Source: Promicromonospora sukumoe 327MFSha3.1
Lineage (GTDB): Bacteria; Actinomycetota; Actinomycetes; Actinomycetales; Cellulomonadaceae
Direction of reading: 5' to 3'
Assembly: GCF_000385135.1 (NCBI RefSeq)
Contig: NZ_ARQM01000010.1
Location: 1,612,001-1,676,000 of the forward strand
DNA length: 64,000 nucleotides
The notes below the pieces were generated by a model. The model searched no databases. It saw only the letters and a list, made by a program, of their open reading frames with translations, and was not told the origin of the DNA. This document shows, piece after piece, positions 25,138-32,912 of the stretch (positions are counted from its first letter, which is position 1; each line of letters starts with the position of its first letter). Both the position numbers and the translations under genes were made by a program.

Positions 25138-26208
25138 ATGACAGAAGGGTCTGGGGCTGGGACCGGGGCAGGGGCGGCGGAGGCCGTGGGCGCTCGCGCC
25201 AAGGTCGGCCGGCCGACGATGAACGACGTCGCCCGCGAGGCGGGGGTGTCGCAGTCGACCGTCTCGTTCGTGCTGAACGACCGCCGTGACATCCCGGTGG
25301 CCGCCGAGACGCGCGAGCGGATCCTGGAGGCGGCCCGTTCGCTCGGCTACCGCCTGAACCGGCGCGCCCAGGAGCTGCGGCTGAACCGGTCGACGACCCT
25401 CGGGGTGGTCTCCTACGGCGTCGCGTCGCACCCGTTCGCCGGCGCGCTGCTGGCGGGGATGCAGACCGCGGCGCGCGCGGCGGGGCACGTCTGCATGGTG
25501 ATCGACGTCGACGGGCACGACGGCGACGAGGCCGTGGCCGACCTGCTCGACCGCGGCGTGACGGGCATCGTGCACGCCTCCGCGGGCACGGGTCCCGTGA
25601 CGGTGAACCGGCAGCTCGGCGAGACCCGGGAGCTGTTCGTCGGGTGCTGGCCGGAGTCCGGCGGTACGGGCGAGGGCACCGTGCTCCCGGACGACCGCGA
25701 GGGCGGACGCCGCGCGGCCGCCCACCTGCTCGAGCTGGGGCACCGCGACCTCGCGTTCCTGGGCGGACCCGCGGACGACTTCGCCGCCGGCGAGCGCGCG
25801 GCCGGGCTGGACGACGCCCTGCGGGCAGCGTCGGCCGACCCCTCGCGCGTGGTGCGCCGGAACGGCGACTACGGCTCCCGGTCGGGCTACCGGATCACCA
25901 ACGAGCTGTTCGACGCCGGCCGGCCCACCGCGCTGATCTGCGGCAACGACCAGATGGCGCTCGGCGCGCTTCTCGCCCTGCACGAACGCGGCCTGCGCGT
26001 GCCGGACGACGTGAGCATCGTGGGCTACGACGACCAGGAGGCGCTGGCCGACGCGATCCACCCGGCGCTGACGACGGTGCGCCTGCCGCACCGCGAGATG
26101 GGCCTGCGGGCGGCCGAGCTGCTGGTCAAGCCGGCGTCGGGCACGCCGCACGAGGAACTGGTGGACTGCCCGCTGGTGGTGCGGGAGTCGACCGCGAAGC
26201 CGCGATAA
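25138..26208 (+). CDS. LacI-family regulator (LacI-4)
   Basis: 356 residues from ATG 25138, with GGGAGGT upstream. After about 24 low-complexity residues the HTH reads TMNDVAREAGVSQSTVSFVL. The hinge is AARSLGYRLNRRAQELRL, and the effector domain ends GYDDQEALADAIHPALTTVR. It lies between the divergent importer operon and the co-directional GH32 gene, and a copy of its operator precedes each of the three units. It is therefore the likely local repressor of sucrose or fructan use. A GH32 operator overlaps its own stop codon. Confidence 0.93.
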   Translation: MTEGSGAGTGAGAAEAVGARAKVGRPTMNDVAREAGVSQSTVSFVLNDRRDIPVAAETRERILEAARSLGYRLNRRAQELRLNRSTTLGVVSYGVASHPFAGALLAGMQTAARAAGHVCMVIDVDGHDGDEAVADLLDRGVTGIVHASAGTGPVTVNRQLGETRELFVGCWPESGGTGEGTVLPDDREGGRRAAAHLLELGHRDLAFLGGPADDFAAGERAAGLDDALRAASADPSRVVRRNGDYGSRSGYRITNELFDAGRPTALICGNDQMALGALLALHERGLRVPDDVSIVGYDDQEALADAIHPALTTVRLPHREMGLRAAELLVKPASGTPHEELVDCPLVVRESTAKPR

Positions 26209-26220
26209 ATACCTATTGAC
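26205..26220. promoter_or_regulatory. LacI-4 operator at the GH32 gene
   Basis: ATAAATACCTATTGAC matches 14 of 16 positions of GTCAATACCTATTGAC. It overlaps the lacI-4 TAA and the TTGACG -35 box of the GH32 gene. Confidence 0.7.
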
Positions 26221-26245
26221 GATCGGTGTGGGCGCTGATTAGCCT
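26216..26245 (+). promoter_or_regulatory. Probable GH32 promoter, leaderless
   Basis: TTGACG (26216-26221) and TAGCCT (26240-26245) are 18 bases apart. The GH32 ATG at 26254 is only eight bases beyond the -10 box and has no Shine-Dalgarno, so transcription would begin at or next to the start codon. Confidence 0.5.
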
Positions 26246-26253
26246 CAGCGTCC

Positions 26254-27726
26254 ATGCCCACGAGCGAACCTGCCGCCACCGAGCCCTACCGCCCGCGCCT
26301 GCACTTCTCGCCGGCCCGGAACTGGATGAACGACCCCAACGGCCTGCTGTTCCACGACGGCACGTACCACCTGTTCTTCCAGCACAACCCGGGCGCCCCG
26401 GAGTGGGGCGACATCGCCTGGGGGCACGCGACGTCGTCCGACCTGCTGACCTGGACCGAGCACCCGGTGGCGATCCCCGCGACGGAGCACGAGATGATCT
26501 TCTCGGGATCCGCCGTGGTGGACGCGGCCAACACCTCGGGGCTCGGTTCTGCCGGGGCGCCGCCGCTCGTCGCGCTGTACACGAGCGCCTACCGGGACCA
26601 CCCGGTGCACGGCGGCAAGCAGGCGCAGTCGGTGGCGTTCAGTACCGACGGTGGGCGCACGTGGGAGAAGTTCGCGGGCAACCCCGTGGATGACCGGGAC
26701 CGCACCGACTACCGCGACCCCAAGGTGTTCTGGTTCGGCCCGCCGGAAGGTGGGCACTGGGTGATGGTCGCGGTGGACGCCGACGCGTCGCGGCTGGTCG
26801 TGAACGTCTCGGACGACCTGCTGGCCTGGCGCACCGCGAGCACCTTCACCGACCCGCGGCTGCCGGGGATGTGGGAGTGCCCGGACCTGTTCCCGCTGGT
26901 GGCGGAGGCTTCCGGGGCCGGCGGTGTCGCGGGTGGTGACGTGCGCTGGGTGCTGGTGCTCTCGACGGGAGGGCCGGGGCAGCACTACGTGGTGGGTGAC
27001 TTCGACGGCGGACACTTCGTCGCGGACGCCGCGGTGCCCACGGGGCGGGTGGACCACGGCGCCGACCTGTACGCGGCGGCGACGTTCAACGGGTTGGACC
27101 GCCGGGTGCTGATCGGCTGGATGGGCCAGGCGTTCCGGGCGCCGACCTCGCCGTGGCAGGGCATCATGTCGGCGCCGCGCGACCTCGCGCTGCGGGCCGT
27201 GAACGGTGTGCTGCGCCTGGTGAGCCGGTTCTCGCCGGAGCTTGATCGTGCTGAGCGCGAGGTGGTGTCGGTCGACGGGCTGGCCGTGGGTGGCGACGGT
27301 GCCGGTGCGGTCGTCGTCGGCCGGGGCGCCGCCCTCCAGCAGCGGGTGCGGGCGCGAATCGTGCCTGGTTCCGCGGCGTTCGCCGGGATCCGGGTGCTGG
27401 TGGGGGAGTCGTGCGGCACGCGCATCGGCTACGACCGGGCGGCTGGCGAGCTCGTCCTCGACCGCTCTGCCTCGGGCATCGTGGCGCACGACGGCTTCGC
27501 GACGCCCCGGCGCGTGCCCGTCCGGCTGGTCGACGGCGCGCTCACGCTGGACGTGCTGACCGACTCGATGAGCGTCGAGGCCCTGGCGAACGACGGCGAG
27601 GTCGTGGTGAGCGAGCTGGTCTTCCCGGAGCCGGGTGCGGTCGGCGTCGAGGCGTTCGCGGAGGGTGGCGGCGCCGTCGTCGACGTCCGGGTGTCCGACG
27701 TCCTCCCGGGCCTCCTGGCGGACTGA
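26254..27726 (+). CDS. GH32 beta-fructofuranosidase / sucrose hydrolase
   Basis: 490 residues. The five-bladed propeller of GH32 shows all three catalytic motifs: WMNDPNG with nucleophile Asp27, YRDPKV with Asp155, and WECPDLF with acid/base Glu208. The C-terminal beta-sandwich is present. There is no signal peptide, so the enzyme is cytoplasmic and hydrolyses imported sucrose or fructo-oligosaccharides, releasing fructose. It shares an operator with lacI-4 and the CUT1 importer operon. Sucrose versus short fructan specificity cannot be told from the sequence. Confidence 0.95.
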   Translation: MPTSEPAATEPYRPRLHFSPARNWMNDPNGLLFHDGTYHLFFQHNPGAPEWGDIAWGHATSSDLLTWTEHPVAIPATEHEMIFSGSAVVDAANTSGLGSAGAPPLVALYTSAYRDHPVHGGKQAQSVAFSTDGGRTWEKFAGNPVDDRDRTDYRDPKVFWFGPPEGGHWVMVAVDADASRLVVNVSDDLLAWRTASTFTDPRLPGMWECPDLFPLVAEASGAGGVAGGDVRWVLVLSTGGPGQHYVVGDFDGGHFVADAAVPTGRVDHGADLYAAATFNGLDRRVLIGWMGQAFRAPTSPWQGIMSAPRDLALRAVNGVLRLVSRFSPELDRAEREVVSVDGLAVGGDGAGAVVVGRGAALQQRVRARIVPGSAAFAGIRVLVGESCGTRIGYDRAAGELVLDRSASGIVAHDGFATPRRVPVRLVDGALTLDVLTDSMSVEALANDGEVVVSELVFPEPGAVGVEAFAEGGGAVVDVRVSDVLPGLLAD

Positions 27727-27769
27727 ACCCGGAGCGCCGCGCGCGCGATGGAAGGGACTACTCCGCCAG

Positions 27770-27812
27770 GGGGGTAACGCTGAGCTAGCACTGTTAGCTC
27801 AGCGTTACCCCC
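27770..27812. terminator. Long perfect hairpin terminator
   Basis: An 18-bp perfect stem (27770-27787 with 27795-27812) surrounds GCACTGT. It lies 43 bases after the GH32 stop. There is no T-tract, but the stem is unusually long and is probably a strong terminator insulating the ArsR operon. Confidence 0.75.
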
Positions 27813-27869
27813 TCGGAGGTGTGAGTGTTCTGCCAAGAGGCTTCTGGAGCGGCGGGCCCCTCGCCAATT

Positions 27870-27887
27870 GGTAACCGAGGGGTTACC
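27870..27887. promoter_or_regulatory. Probable ArsR operator
   Basis: GGTAACC and GGTTACC flank GAGG, ending eight bases before the arsR-type start codon at 27896. The position suggests autoregulation. Confidence 0.65.
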
Positions 27888-27895
27888 ATTTGGGT

Positions 27896-28270
27896 ATGGA
27901 CGTCTTCGGAGCCATCGCCGACCCGATCCGCCGCGAGCTGCTGCTGCGGCTCGCGGACGGCCCGGCGCGCGTGGTGGACCTCGCGGCGGAGCACGCGGTG
28001 TCGCGCCCGGCGATCAGCAAGCATCTGCGCGTGCTGAGCGAGGCGGGGCTCGTGCGGGGGACCGACGAGGGTCGCGAGCGGCGCTACACGCTCGATCCCG
28101 CACCGCTCGCAGAGGTGCGCGAGCTCCTGGGCGCGCTCACCGCGCGTCGGGCGCCGGTCTCCGTCGCGAACCTCGACGCGCTCGGTACCGAGGTGCGTCG
28201 GGCCGCGCGGGACCGGCGTCGGGGGACGGCCACTTCGGGCACGACGACCACGGAGGAGCAGAGCGCATGA
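27896..28270 (+). CDS. ArsR-family regulator
   Basis: 124 residues from ATG 27896; a TTG two codons earlier is less likely. The winged-helix core reads FGAIADPIRRELLLRLADG, then VVDLAAEHAVSRPAISKHLR and a wing with RGTDEGRERRYTL. No metal-binding CXC motif is present, so it belongs to the metal-independent ArsR branch often paired with SRPBCC (AHSA1) proteins. The SRPBCC gene overlaps its stop by 4 bases. It probably represses its own two-gene operon through the palindrome just upstream. Confidence 0.92.
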   Translation: MDVFGAIADPIRRELLLRLADGPARVVDLAAEHAVSRPAISKHLRVLSEAGLVRGTDEGRERRYTLDPAPLAEVRELLGALTARRAPVSVANLDALGTEVRRAARDRRRGTATSGTTTTEEQSA

Positions 28271-28758
28271 ACCTGACCGGAACCCTGGAGGACGACGGCC
28301 GGACCCTGGTGCTGGTGCGCCGGTTCGGCGTGCCGATCGACGACGTGTGGGCGAGCGTGACCGAGTCGGACCGCCTGGCTCGCTGGTTCGGCACCTGGAC
28401 CGGCGACCCGGCGAGCGGCACCGTGCTGGTGACCATGAACGCGGAGGCCGAGCCCGGCGCGCCGGCGCCGTTCCGCGTGGACGCCTGCGAGCCGCCGCGG
28501 CTGCTCGCGGTGAGCGCCGAGGACGAGTTCGGCAACTGGCGGCTCAGCGCCGAGCTCGCCGAGGTGGACGGCGGCACCACGCTGACCCTGCGGCAGAAGG
28601 AGCTCGACCCGAAGACGCTGCCCGAGACAGGCCCGGGCTGGGAGTGGTACCTGGACCGCCTGGTGGCCGCGGTCGAGGGCGGCGAGCCGCCGTCGCTCGC
28701 CGACTTCGACACGGACTACCTGCCGCTGGGCCCGGGCTACGCGGTGCTGGCGCAGTAG
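28267..28758 (+). CDS. SRPBCC (AHSA1-like) domain protein
   Basis: 163 residues. A START/Bet-v1-like fold is indicated by LVLVRRFGVPIDDVWASVTE, LARWFGTW, and a C-terminal helix GPGWEWYLDRLVAAVEGG. Such proteins bind small hydrophobic ligands or assist Hsp90-type partners; the ligand is unknown. ATG overlaps the ArsR stop, so the two are coupled. It converges on a second SRPBCC gene only 24 bases away. Confidence 0.88.
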   Translation: MNLTGTLEDDGRTLVLVRRFGVPIDDVWASVTESDRLARWFGTWTGDPASGTVLVTMNAEAEPGAPAPFRVDACEPPRLLAVSAEDEFGNWRLSAELAEVDGGTTLTLRQKELDPKTLPETGPGWEWYLDRLVAAVEGGEPPSLADFDTDYLPLGPGYAVLAQ

Positions 28759-28764
28759 TCCCGT

Positions 28765-28781
28765 CGCCTCACCGGGAGGCG
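28765..28781. terminator. Short hairpin between convergent SRPBCC genes
   Basis: CGCCTC and GAGGCG pair around ACCGG within the 24-base gap separating two convergent stop codons. The stem is short, so support is mainly positional. Confidence 0.4.
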
Positions 28782-28782
28782 G

Positions 28783-29232
28783 TCACCAGTGGGTCGGGCC
28801 CGAGCCGTCGTCCCGGTGGGCGAGCGTGGCGAGCGCGTCCTTCCAGTGCCCTTCGGACGCCGTCGCGTGCTGCGCGGTGTCGATGTTCTCCTGGGTCACG
28901 GTGACGCGGGTGCCGTCGTCGTCGGGCGTGAGCTCGATGCGGATCTCGTGATAGTTCTCGGGTGCGTCCGCGAGGCCGCTGAGCGGTGCGAAGTGCGTGA
29001 AGTGCAGCAGGCGAGGCCGGTCGACGGCGATGACGGTGCCCTTGTCGGCGAAGACGCGGCCGAAGAAGTGCCCCTCGAAGGTGATCGGGCTGCCCGGCTG
29101 ATAGTCCGTCTCGACGTTCGCGCCCAGCATCCACCGCGCCCCCGGGTGGGTCAGCTCTGCCCAGACCCGCTCGGGCGGCTCGGCGATGTGGGTGGTCGCC
29201 GTGGCGGTGTGGCGCGGGGTCTCGATGCTCAT
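28783..29232 (-). CDS. SRPBCC-domain protein, polyketide-cyclase-like
   Basis: 149 residues. The N-terminal strand ATATTHIAEPPERVWAELTH and the C-terminal helix SEGHWKDALATLAH fit the SRPBCC superfamily. It differs from the ArsR-linked SRPBCC protein and is not a recent duplicate by eye. Its ligand and role are unknown. It stands alone on the minus strand; the next gene upstream is 108 bases beyond it on the same strand side and is not coupled. Confidence 0.83.
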   Translation of the reverse strand: MSIETPRHTATATTHIAEPPERVWAELTHPGARWMLGANVETDYQPGSPITFEGHFFGRVFADKGTVIAVDRPRLLHFTHFAPLSGLADAPENYHEIRIELTPDDDGTRVTVTQENIDTAQHATASEGHWKDALATLAHRDDGSGPTHW

Positions 29233-29340
29233 CGCTGTCCTCCGTGTTGCGTGCGGGTGCTGGGGTAGCGTGCCGACAACCTTATGGTGCCCGGGAATCG
29301 GCGAGGCGCATGGTGAGCGTGACAGCGTTCGCCCACACCC

Positions 29341-30438
29341 CTAGTTGTTGAGCGCCCTCTGCCGCAGCACCGACTCGTCCCGCGCCTGCTCGACCGCGCC
29401 GGTGTTGCGCAGGAACACGATGATCCAGCTGAAGATGAGCACCGCCACGACGAGCTCGACCGCCGTCAGGTTGTAGTACCCGGTGATGAAGAAGACCGCC
29501 AGGACCACGATGCAGGCGACGTAGATGTAGCCGAGCAGCACGAACACCGGCGGCATCGATGGGAGCAGGCGGCGCATTCGGGCGACCAGCACGACGTAGA
29601 CGATCACCATGCCCGTGGCGGAGATGTTGTGGGCGATCAGGAAGTCGTCGACGGGGAAAATCCCGACGCACGCCAGCAGCACGCCGATGAGCACGAGCGC
29701 CAGACGGACCCTGCGGCGTCCGCGTACCTCCCGGTGCGTGGCGTGCGGGAGGTACGCGGTCGCGTAGTTCGCGATGATCGTGACCACCGCGCCGGCGATG
29801 ACGAGCGTCAGGTTGAACGCGAGCGAGGAGACGTCGTCGTTCATCCCGAGGGCGCTGAGGTTCTCCTGCCACCAGAGCGGATCGGTGGCACTGAGCATGC
29901 TGGCGAAGACGCCCACGGTCAGGAACACCGCCAGTACCAGAGACAGCATCATCGGGGTGAGGTTCACCGCGGACAGGAATGCCACGTAGGCGGTCACGGC
30001 GAGGGCGACGCCGCCGAGCAGCGCGGCCGACGTCGAGTACGCCGTGGCGCCGATGAAGCTCCGGCTCACGACCGACGCCGCGCCGATCCAGCCCAGCAGC
30101 GCGATGACGGCGTGCGCCAGCGACAGGGCTGCGATGTCGAACCAGCGCAGCCGCGGACGGACGTCGTCGTCCGCAGACTCGCGCCGGGTCTGGGTGCGCC
30201 GCAGGGCGCAGCCGAGGAGGAACGCGACGATCGCGACGAGCGCACCGCCAAGGGCGGCGAAGTCGCCGATCGAGCCGCGGCCGGTGATCGGCACGCCGCC
30301 GTCCCGGAACACGAAGAACCCCACGACGGCCCCCACCACGAAGGCACCCGCGCCGACGAGCAGGGCCGACGACTCGCGAGACTCGGTGTTGTCGACGGGG
30401 CGACGGAAGATCCGGGGGAGGGGTGTCGGCTGGCTCAT
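29341..30438 (-). CDS. DUF998-like integral membrane protein
   Basis: 365 residues with nine or ten membrane segments after a short polar N-terminus. Motifs such as WWQENLSALGMNDD and GIFPVDDFLIAHNISATGM resemble DUF998-type membrane proteins, whose function is not known. No enzymatic residues were recognised. It is monocistronic by eye. The 214 bases upstream, before the divergent histidine phosphatase, show no obvious operator or hairpin. Confidence 0.75.
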   Translation of the reverse strand: MSQPTPLPRIFRRPVDNTESRESSALLVGAGAFVVGAVVGFFVFRDGGVPITGRGSIGDFAALGGALVAIVAFLLGCALRRTQTRRESADDDVRPRLRWFDIAALSLAHAVIALLGWIGAASVVSRSFIGATAYSTSAALLGGVALAVTAYVAFLSAVNLTPMMLSLVLAVFLTVGVFASMLSATDPLWWQENLSALGMNDDVSSLAFNLTLVIAGAVVTIIANYATAYLPHATHREVRGRRRVRLALVLIGVLLACVGIFPVDDFLIAHNISATGMVIVYVVLVARMRRLLPSMPPVFVLLGYIYVACIVVLAVFFITGYYNLTAVELVVAVLIFSWIIVFLRNTGAVEQARDESVLRQRALNN

Positions 30439-30652
30439 GTCGGTTCTCCTTGCTACCCGCCGCGCATGCCCGCCGCCGGGTTCGGAACCAACATCGTCGA
30501 AATAGGCGGTGCCGACGTCACCCGAACAGGATGATTTGGTGCTCCTTGCACCTGGGCGGTCGCACCCGGGCGGCCCGAACGCACGCCGCGAAGGGTGGTG
30601 TGTCAGTCAGGGTGGCGAGTGTCTACCCGTGGGAGCCGCATAGCCTTGCGCG

Positions 30653-31183
30653 GTGGTTCTCTATCTGATCCGGCACGGCCGCCCGATCATCGACCCGGCA
30701 GTTCCGGCATCGACGTGGGTCCTGGACCCGGAGTACGAGCACCAGGTGACGGACCTGGCGGCGCGCGCGCCGTGGCCGGACGACGCCGTCTGGTTCACCT
30801 CGCCCGAGCCGAAAGCAGCACGCACTGCGTTGTTGCTGGCGGGGCGAGAGGTGCCTGTGGTGGAGGACCTACAGGAGCAACTGCGCATCGGCACGGGATG
30901 GGTGCCCGACTTCGCAGCCGTCGTTCGCGAGGCGTTCGCGACCCCGAGCTCCGAGGTGCGTCCGGGCTGGGAGCCGATCAGCCACACGCGGTCGCGGGTG
31001 GTCGACGCGGTGCGACAGATCGTCGCGGAGCATCCCGGGCGTGACGTCGTCCTGGTCGGACACGGGACGGCGTGGACGCTGCTCGCCGCCGAGCTCACCG
31101 CGACCGAGCCGGACCTGGAGCGGTGGCGGAACCTGGCGATGCCGGACGTGATCACGATCGAGAAGACGACGGGTGGTGGGTAG
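30653..31183 (+). CDS. Histidine phosphatase superfamily protein
   Basis: 176 residues from GTG 30653. The phosphate-pocket motif LIRHGRP (His8, the phospho-acceptor) opens the protein, WFTSPEPKAARTALLL supplies the second Arg region, and VLVGHGTAWTLL supplies the second His. This is a compact branch-1 histidine phosphatase (phosphoglycerate-mutase-like) acting on small phosphoesters; the substrate is unclear. It converges on the PARG-like gene with 38 bases between them. Confidence 0.88.
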   Translation: MVLYLIRHGRPIIDPAVPASTWVLDPEYEHQVTDLAARAPWPDDAVWFTSPEPKAARTALLLAGREVPVVEDLQEQLRIGTGWVPDFAAVVREAFATPSSEVRPGWEPISHTRSRVVDAVRQIVAEHPGRDVVLVGHGTAWTLLAAELTATEPDLERWRNLAMPDVITIEKTTGGG

Positions 31184-31221
31184 CTACCAGATCTGGGCCC
31201 AGGACCGGGCACGCACGGGAC

Positions 31222-32052
31222 TCACGTCCGGGCCGTCGGCACCTTCAGCGCCCGCTCGAAGACCCTGAGCACCGGCTGTCCAGGCCGGGGATCGAGGATC
31301 GCGAACGCGACGTGCTCGAACCACGGACGGGACGCCAGGGCCTCGGCGAACGTGGTCGCGACCTCGTCCGGGTCGTTGCCGAACACCCCGCAGCCCCATG
31401 CGCCGAGCACGAGCCGCCGGCTGCCGTGGGCGGCGGCGACGTCGAGCACCCGGCCGGCGCGGCGAGCCAGCGTGGCGGAGACCTGGTTCGCTGCCTCGGG
31501 CTGGTTGCGCTCGACGGCGGCACGGTTCGGGGCGGCCGCCGTCAGGAAGGTGACGGGGTAGGGGACGGCGAGCAGGACGCCGTCGTCGTCCCGGATCACC
31601 GGCGTTCCGGGCGAGACGATGACCCGGTCCGTGTACAGCAGCGACGTCTCGCGCCGATGGTGCTCGTAGAACTCGGGGACGGCGGTCTGGGTCGCGTACA
31701 GCGCCGAGCTGCGCGCGATCGCCTCCTCCTGGGCCTGGGCGCCGTTGAGGAAGCCGCCGCCCGGGTTGCGCGCCGAGGCGAAGACCAGGCAGGCGGTGTC
31801 GGGCCCGAGGCGCCGTGCGGCAGCCAGGCTCGACTCGTGGCGCACCTCGACGGTGGCGGGGCCGGGCCAGGTGGTGGCCCCAAGCAGAGGCGTGTCCGGG
31901 AGGACGAGGCGCGTCCCGGCGACGGCGGCGGCGACCTGGTCGGCGATGTCGACGCGTCGCCCGGCCGCTTCGTAGGAGCCGGTCCGGACGGCGTCCACGG
32001 TCTCGGCCGCGAGGGCGCGGAGCCGGTCGCGGCTCCTGTTCGACGAGGTCAC
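31222..32052 (-). CDS. Bacterial PARG-like protein (TIGR02452 family)
   Basis: 276 residues. The bacterial poly(ADP-ribose) glycohydrolase signature GGG-x(7)-QEE is complete: FASARNPGGGFLNGAQAQEE, with GGG at 98-100 and the catalytic Glu pair at 109-110. A macrodomain core continues with VLDVAAAHGSRRLVLGAWGC. Family members remove ADP-ribose from proteins or nucleic acids. No PARP-like or DarT-like transferase lies beside it, so a housekeeping or remote-partner role is likely. Its start is 67 bases from an unusual long hairpin. Confidence 0.87.
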   Translation of the reverse strand: MTSSNRSRDRLRALAAETVDAVRTGSYEAAGRRVDIADQVAAAVAGTRLVLPDTPLLGATTWPGPATVEVRHESSLAAARRLGPDTACLVFASARNPGGGFLNGAQAQEEAIARSSALYATQTAVPEFYEHHRRETSLLYTDRVIVSPGTPVIRDDDGVLLAVPYPVTFLTAAAPNRAAVERNQPEAANQVSATLARRAGRVLDVAAAHGSRRLVLGAWGCGVFGNDPDEVATTFAEALASRPWFEHVAFAILDPRPGQPVLRVFERALKVPTART

Positions 32053-32118
32053 GGCGGCAATCCTGGCCGCTGGATACGGACCCGGTCAACGTTTCTGCGA
32101 ACTGCTGGGGCGGAGGTG

Positions 32119-32181
32119 GCTTCTACCCAGTCATTGGGCCCGGAATCAGCGTGGTTTCGGGCCCAATGACTGGGTAGAAGC
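32119..32181. repeat. Long perfect inverted repeat in a divergent region
   Basis: Perfect 24-bp arms (32119-32142 and 32158-32181) flank 15 bases. With a one-base bulge, GGTG/CACC extends the stem to 32115-32186. It lies between two divergent genes, where a terminator is not expected. Confidence 0.85.
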
Positions 32182-32298
32182 GCACCTTGCCGGCCGCCGT
32201 CGTCGGCGCCGTCATCAGGCTCTGCCGCCGCCCGGCAGCGGGCACGTCGGGCACTCGCCGGAAGACGCACCGACCGACCAGGCTGACATGATGACCGC

Positions 32299-32751
32299 AT
32301 GAGCTGGTGGCGCAGAAAGCCCAAGGAAACCGACGACGACCGACCGCCCACCGACGCCGAGACCGCCGACATCATGCGGAGTCTCGCGGACGAGTTCGTC
32401 CGGAACTCCCGAAGCTCCGACCTCTTCGACTACACGGTCGGGTCGGTCACGGCGCTCGAGGTTCTGATCGGCACCCTGCTGGAGTCAGCCTCCGACGCCG
32501 ACCTCGACAGGGGATTCAGCCTGGGCATGGGGGCCTACATCGGCGAGGTGATCGTGCGGAACAGCGCGGCCGCACGCTGGACCTACGACGCAGGCCAGCG
32601 CACCGCGGCGGTCGAGAGCGCGCACTATTCGGCCCTCCCGGCCTTCAAGGTCTCCAAACGCTTCACGCTCGGCCCGGAGCACTCGCTGGTGCAGTTCGTG
32701 GACGCGGCGATCGCCGACGAGCTACCGCCCGACGCACGCAGACTGCCCTGA
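32299..32751 (+). CDS. Hypothetical protein
   Basis: 150 residues. A basic, tryptophan-containing start (MSWWRRKPK) is followed by an acidic patch and a mostly helical body (TADIMRSLADEFVRNSRSSD, GMGAYIGEVIVRNSAA). No family was recognised. There is no signal peptide or membrane segment. Coding is supported by codon position bias and by an upstream gap free of other reading frames. It is followed 20 bases later by the promoter of the Opp-type operon. Confidence 0.72.
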   Translation: MSWWRRKPKETDDDRPPTDAETADIMRSLADEFVRNSRSSDLFDYTVGSVTALEVLIGTLLESASDADLDRGFSLGMGAYIGEVIVRNSAAARWTYDAGQRTAAVESAHYSALPAFKVSKRFTLGPEHSLVQFVDAAIADELPPDARRLP

Positions 32752-32770
32752 GTCCCGCGCCGCCGAGGCA

Positions 32771-32800
32771 TTGACACCCCGCCCGACCCGCCCCTAATGT
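32771..32800 (+). promoter_or_regulatory. Promoter of the Opp-type importer operon
   Basis: TTGACA (32771-32776, consensus -35) and TAATGT (32795-32800, -10) are 18 bases apart. The first LacI-5 operator begins four bases after the -10 box, covering the expected start point. Confidence 0.75.
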
Positions 32801-32804
32801 CCTC

Positions 32805-32820
32805 GCTCATACGTAGGAGC
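32805..32820. promoter_or_regulatory. LacI-5 operator copy 1
   Basis: GCTCATACGTAGGAGC differs from a perfect palindrome by one base (position 12) and covers the expected transcription start of the importer operon. Confidence 0.8.
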
Positions 32821-32846
32821 AGGCCTCCGCATCGCCGCGGCAGACT

Positions 32847-32862
32847 GCTCATACGTATGAGC
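32847..32862. promoter_or_regulatory. LacI-5 operator copy 2
   Basis: GCTCATACGTATGAGC is a perfect 16-bp palindrome, 42 bases centre to centre from copy 1, about four helical turns, and 51 bases before the first gene. Confidence 0.85.
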
Positions 32863-32912
32863 ATCGCCTCACCAGCGATCGATCCACCTCGACGAAGCGG
32901 AAGGGATCTGGC

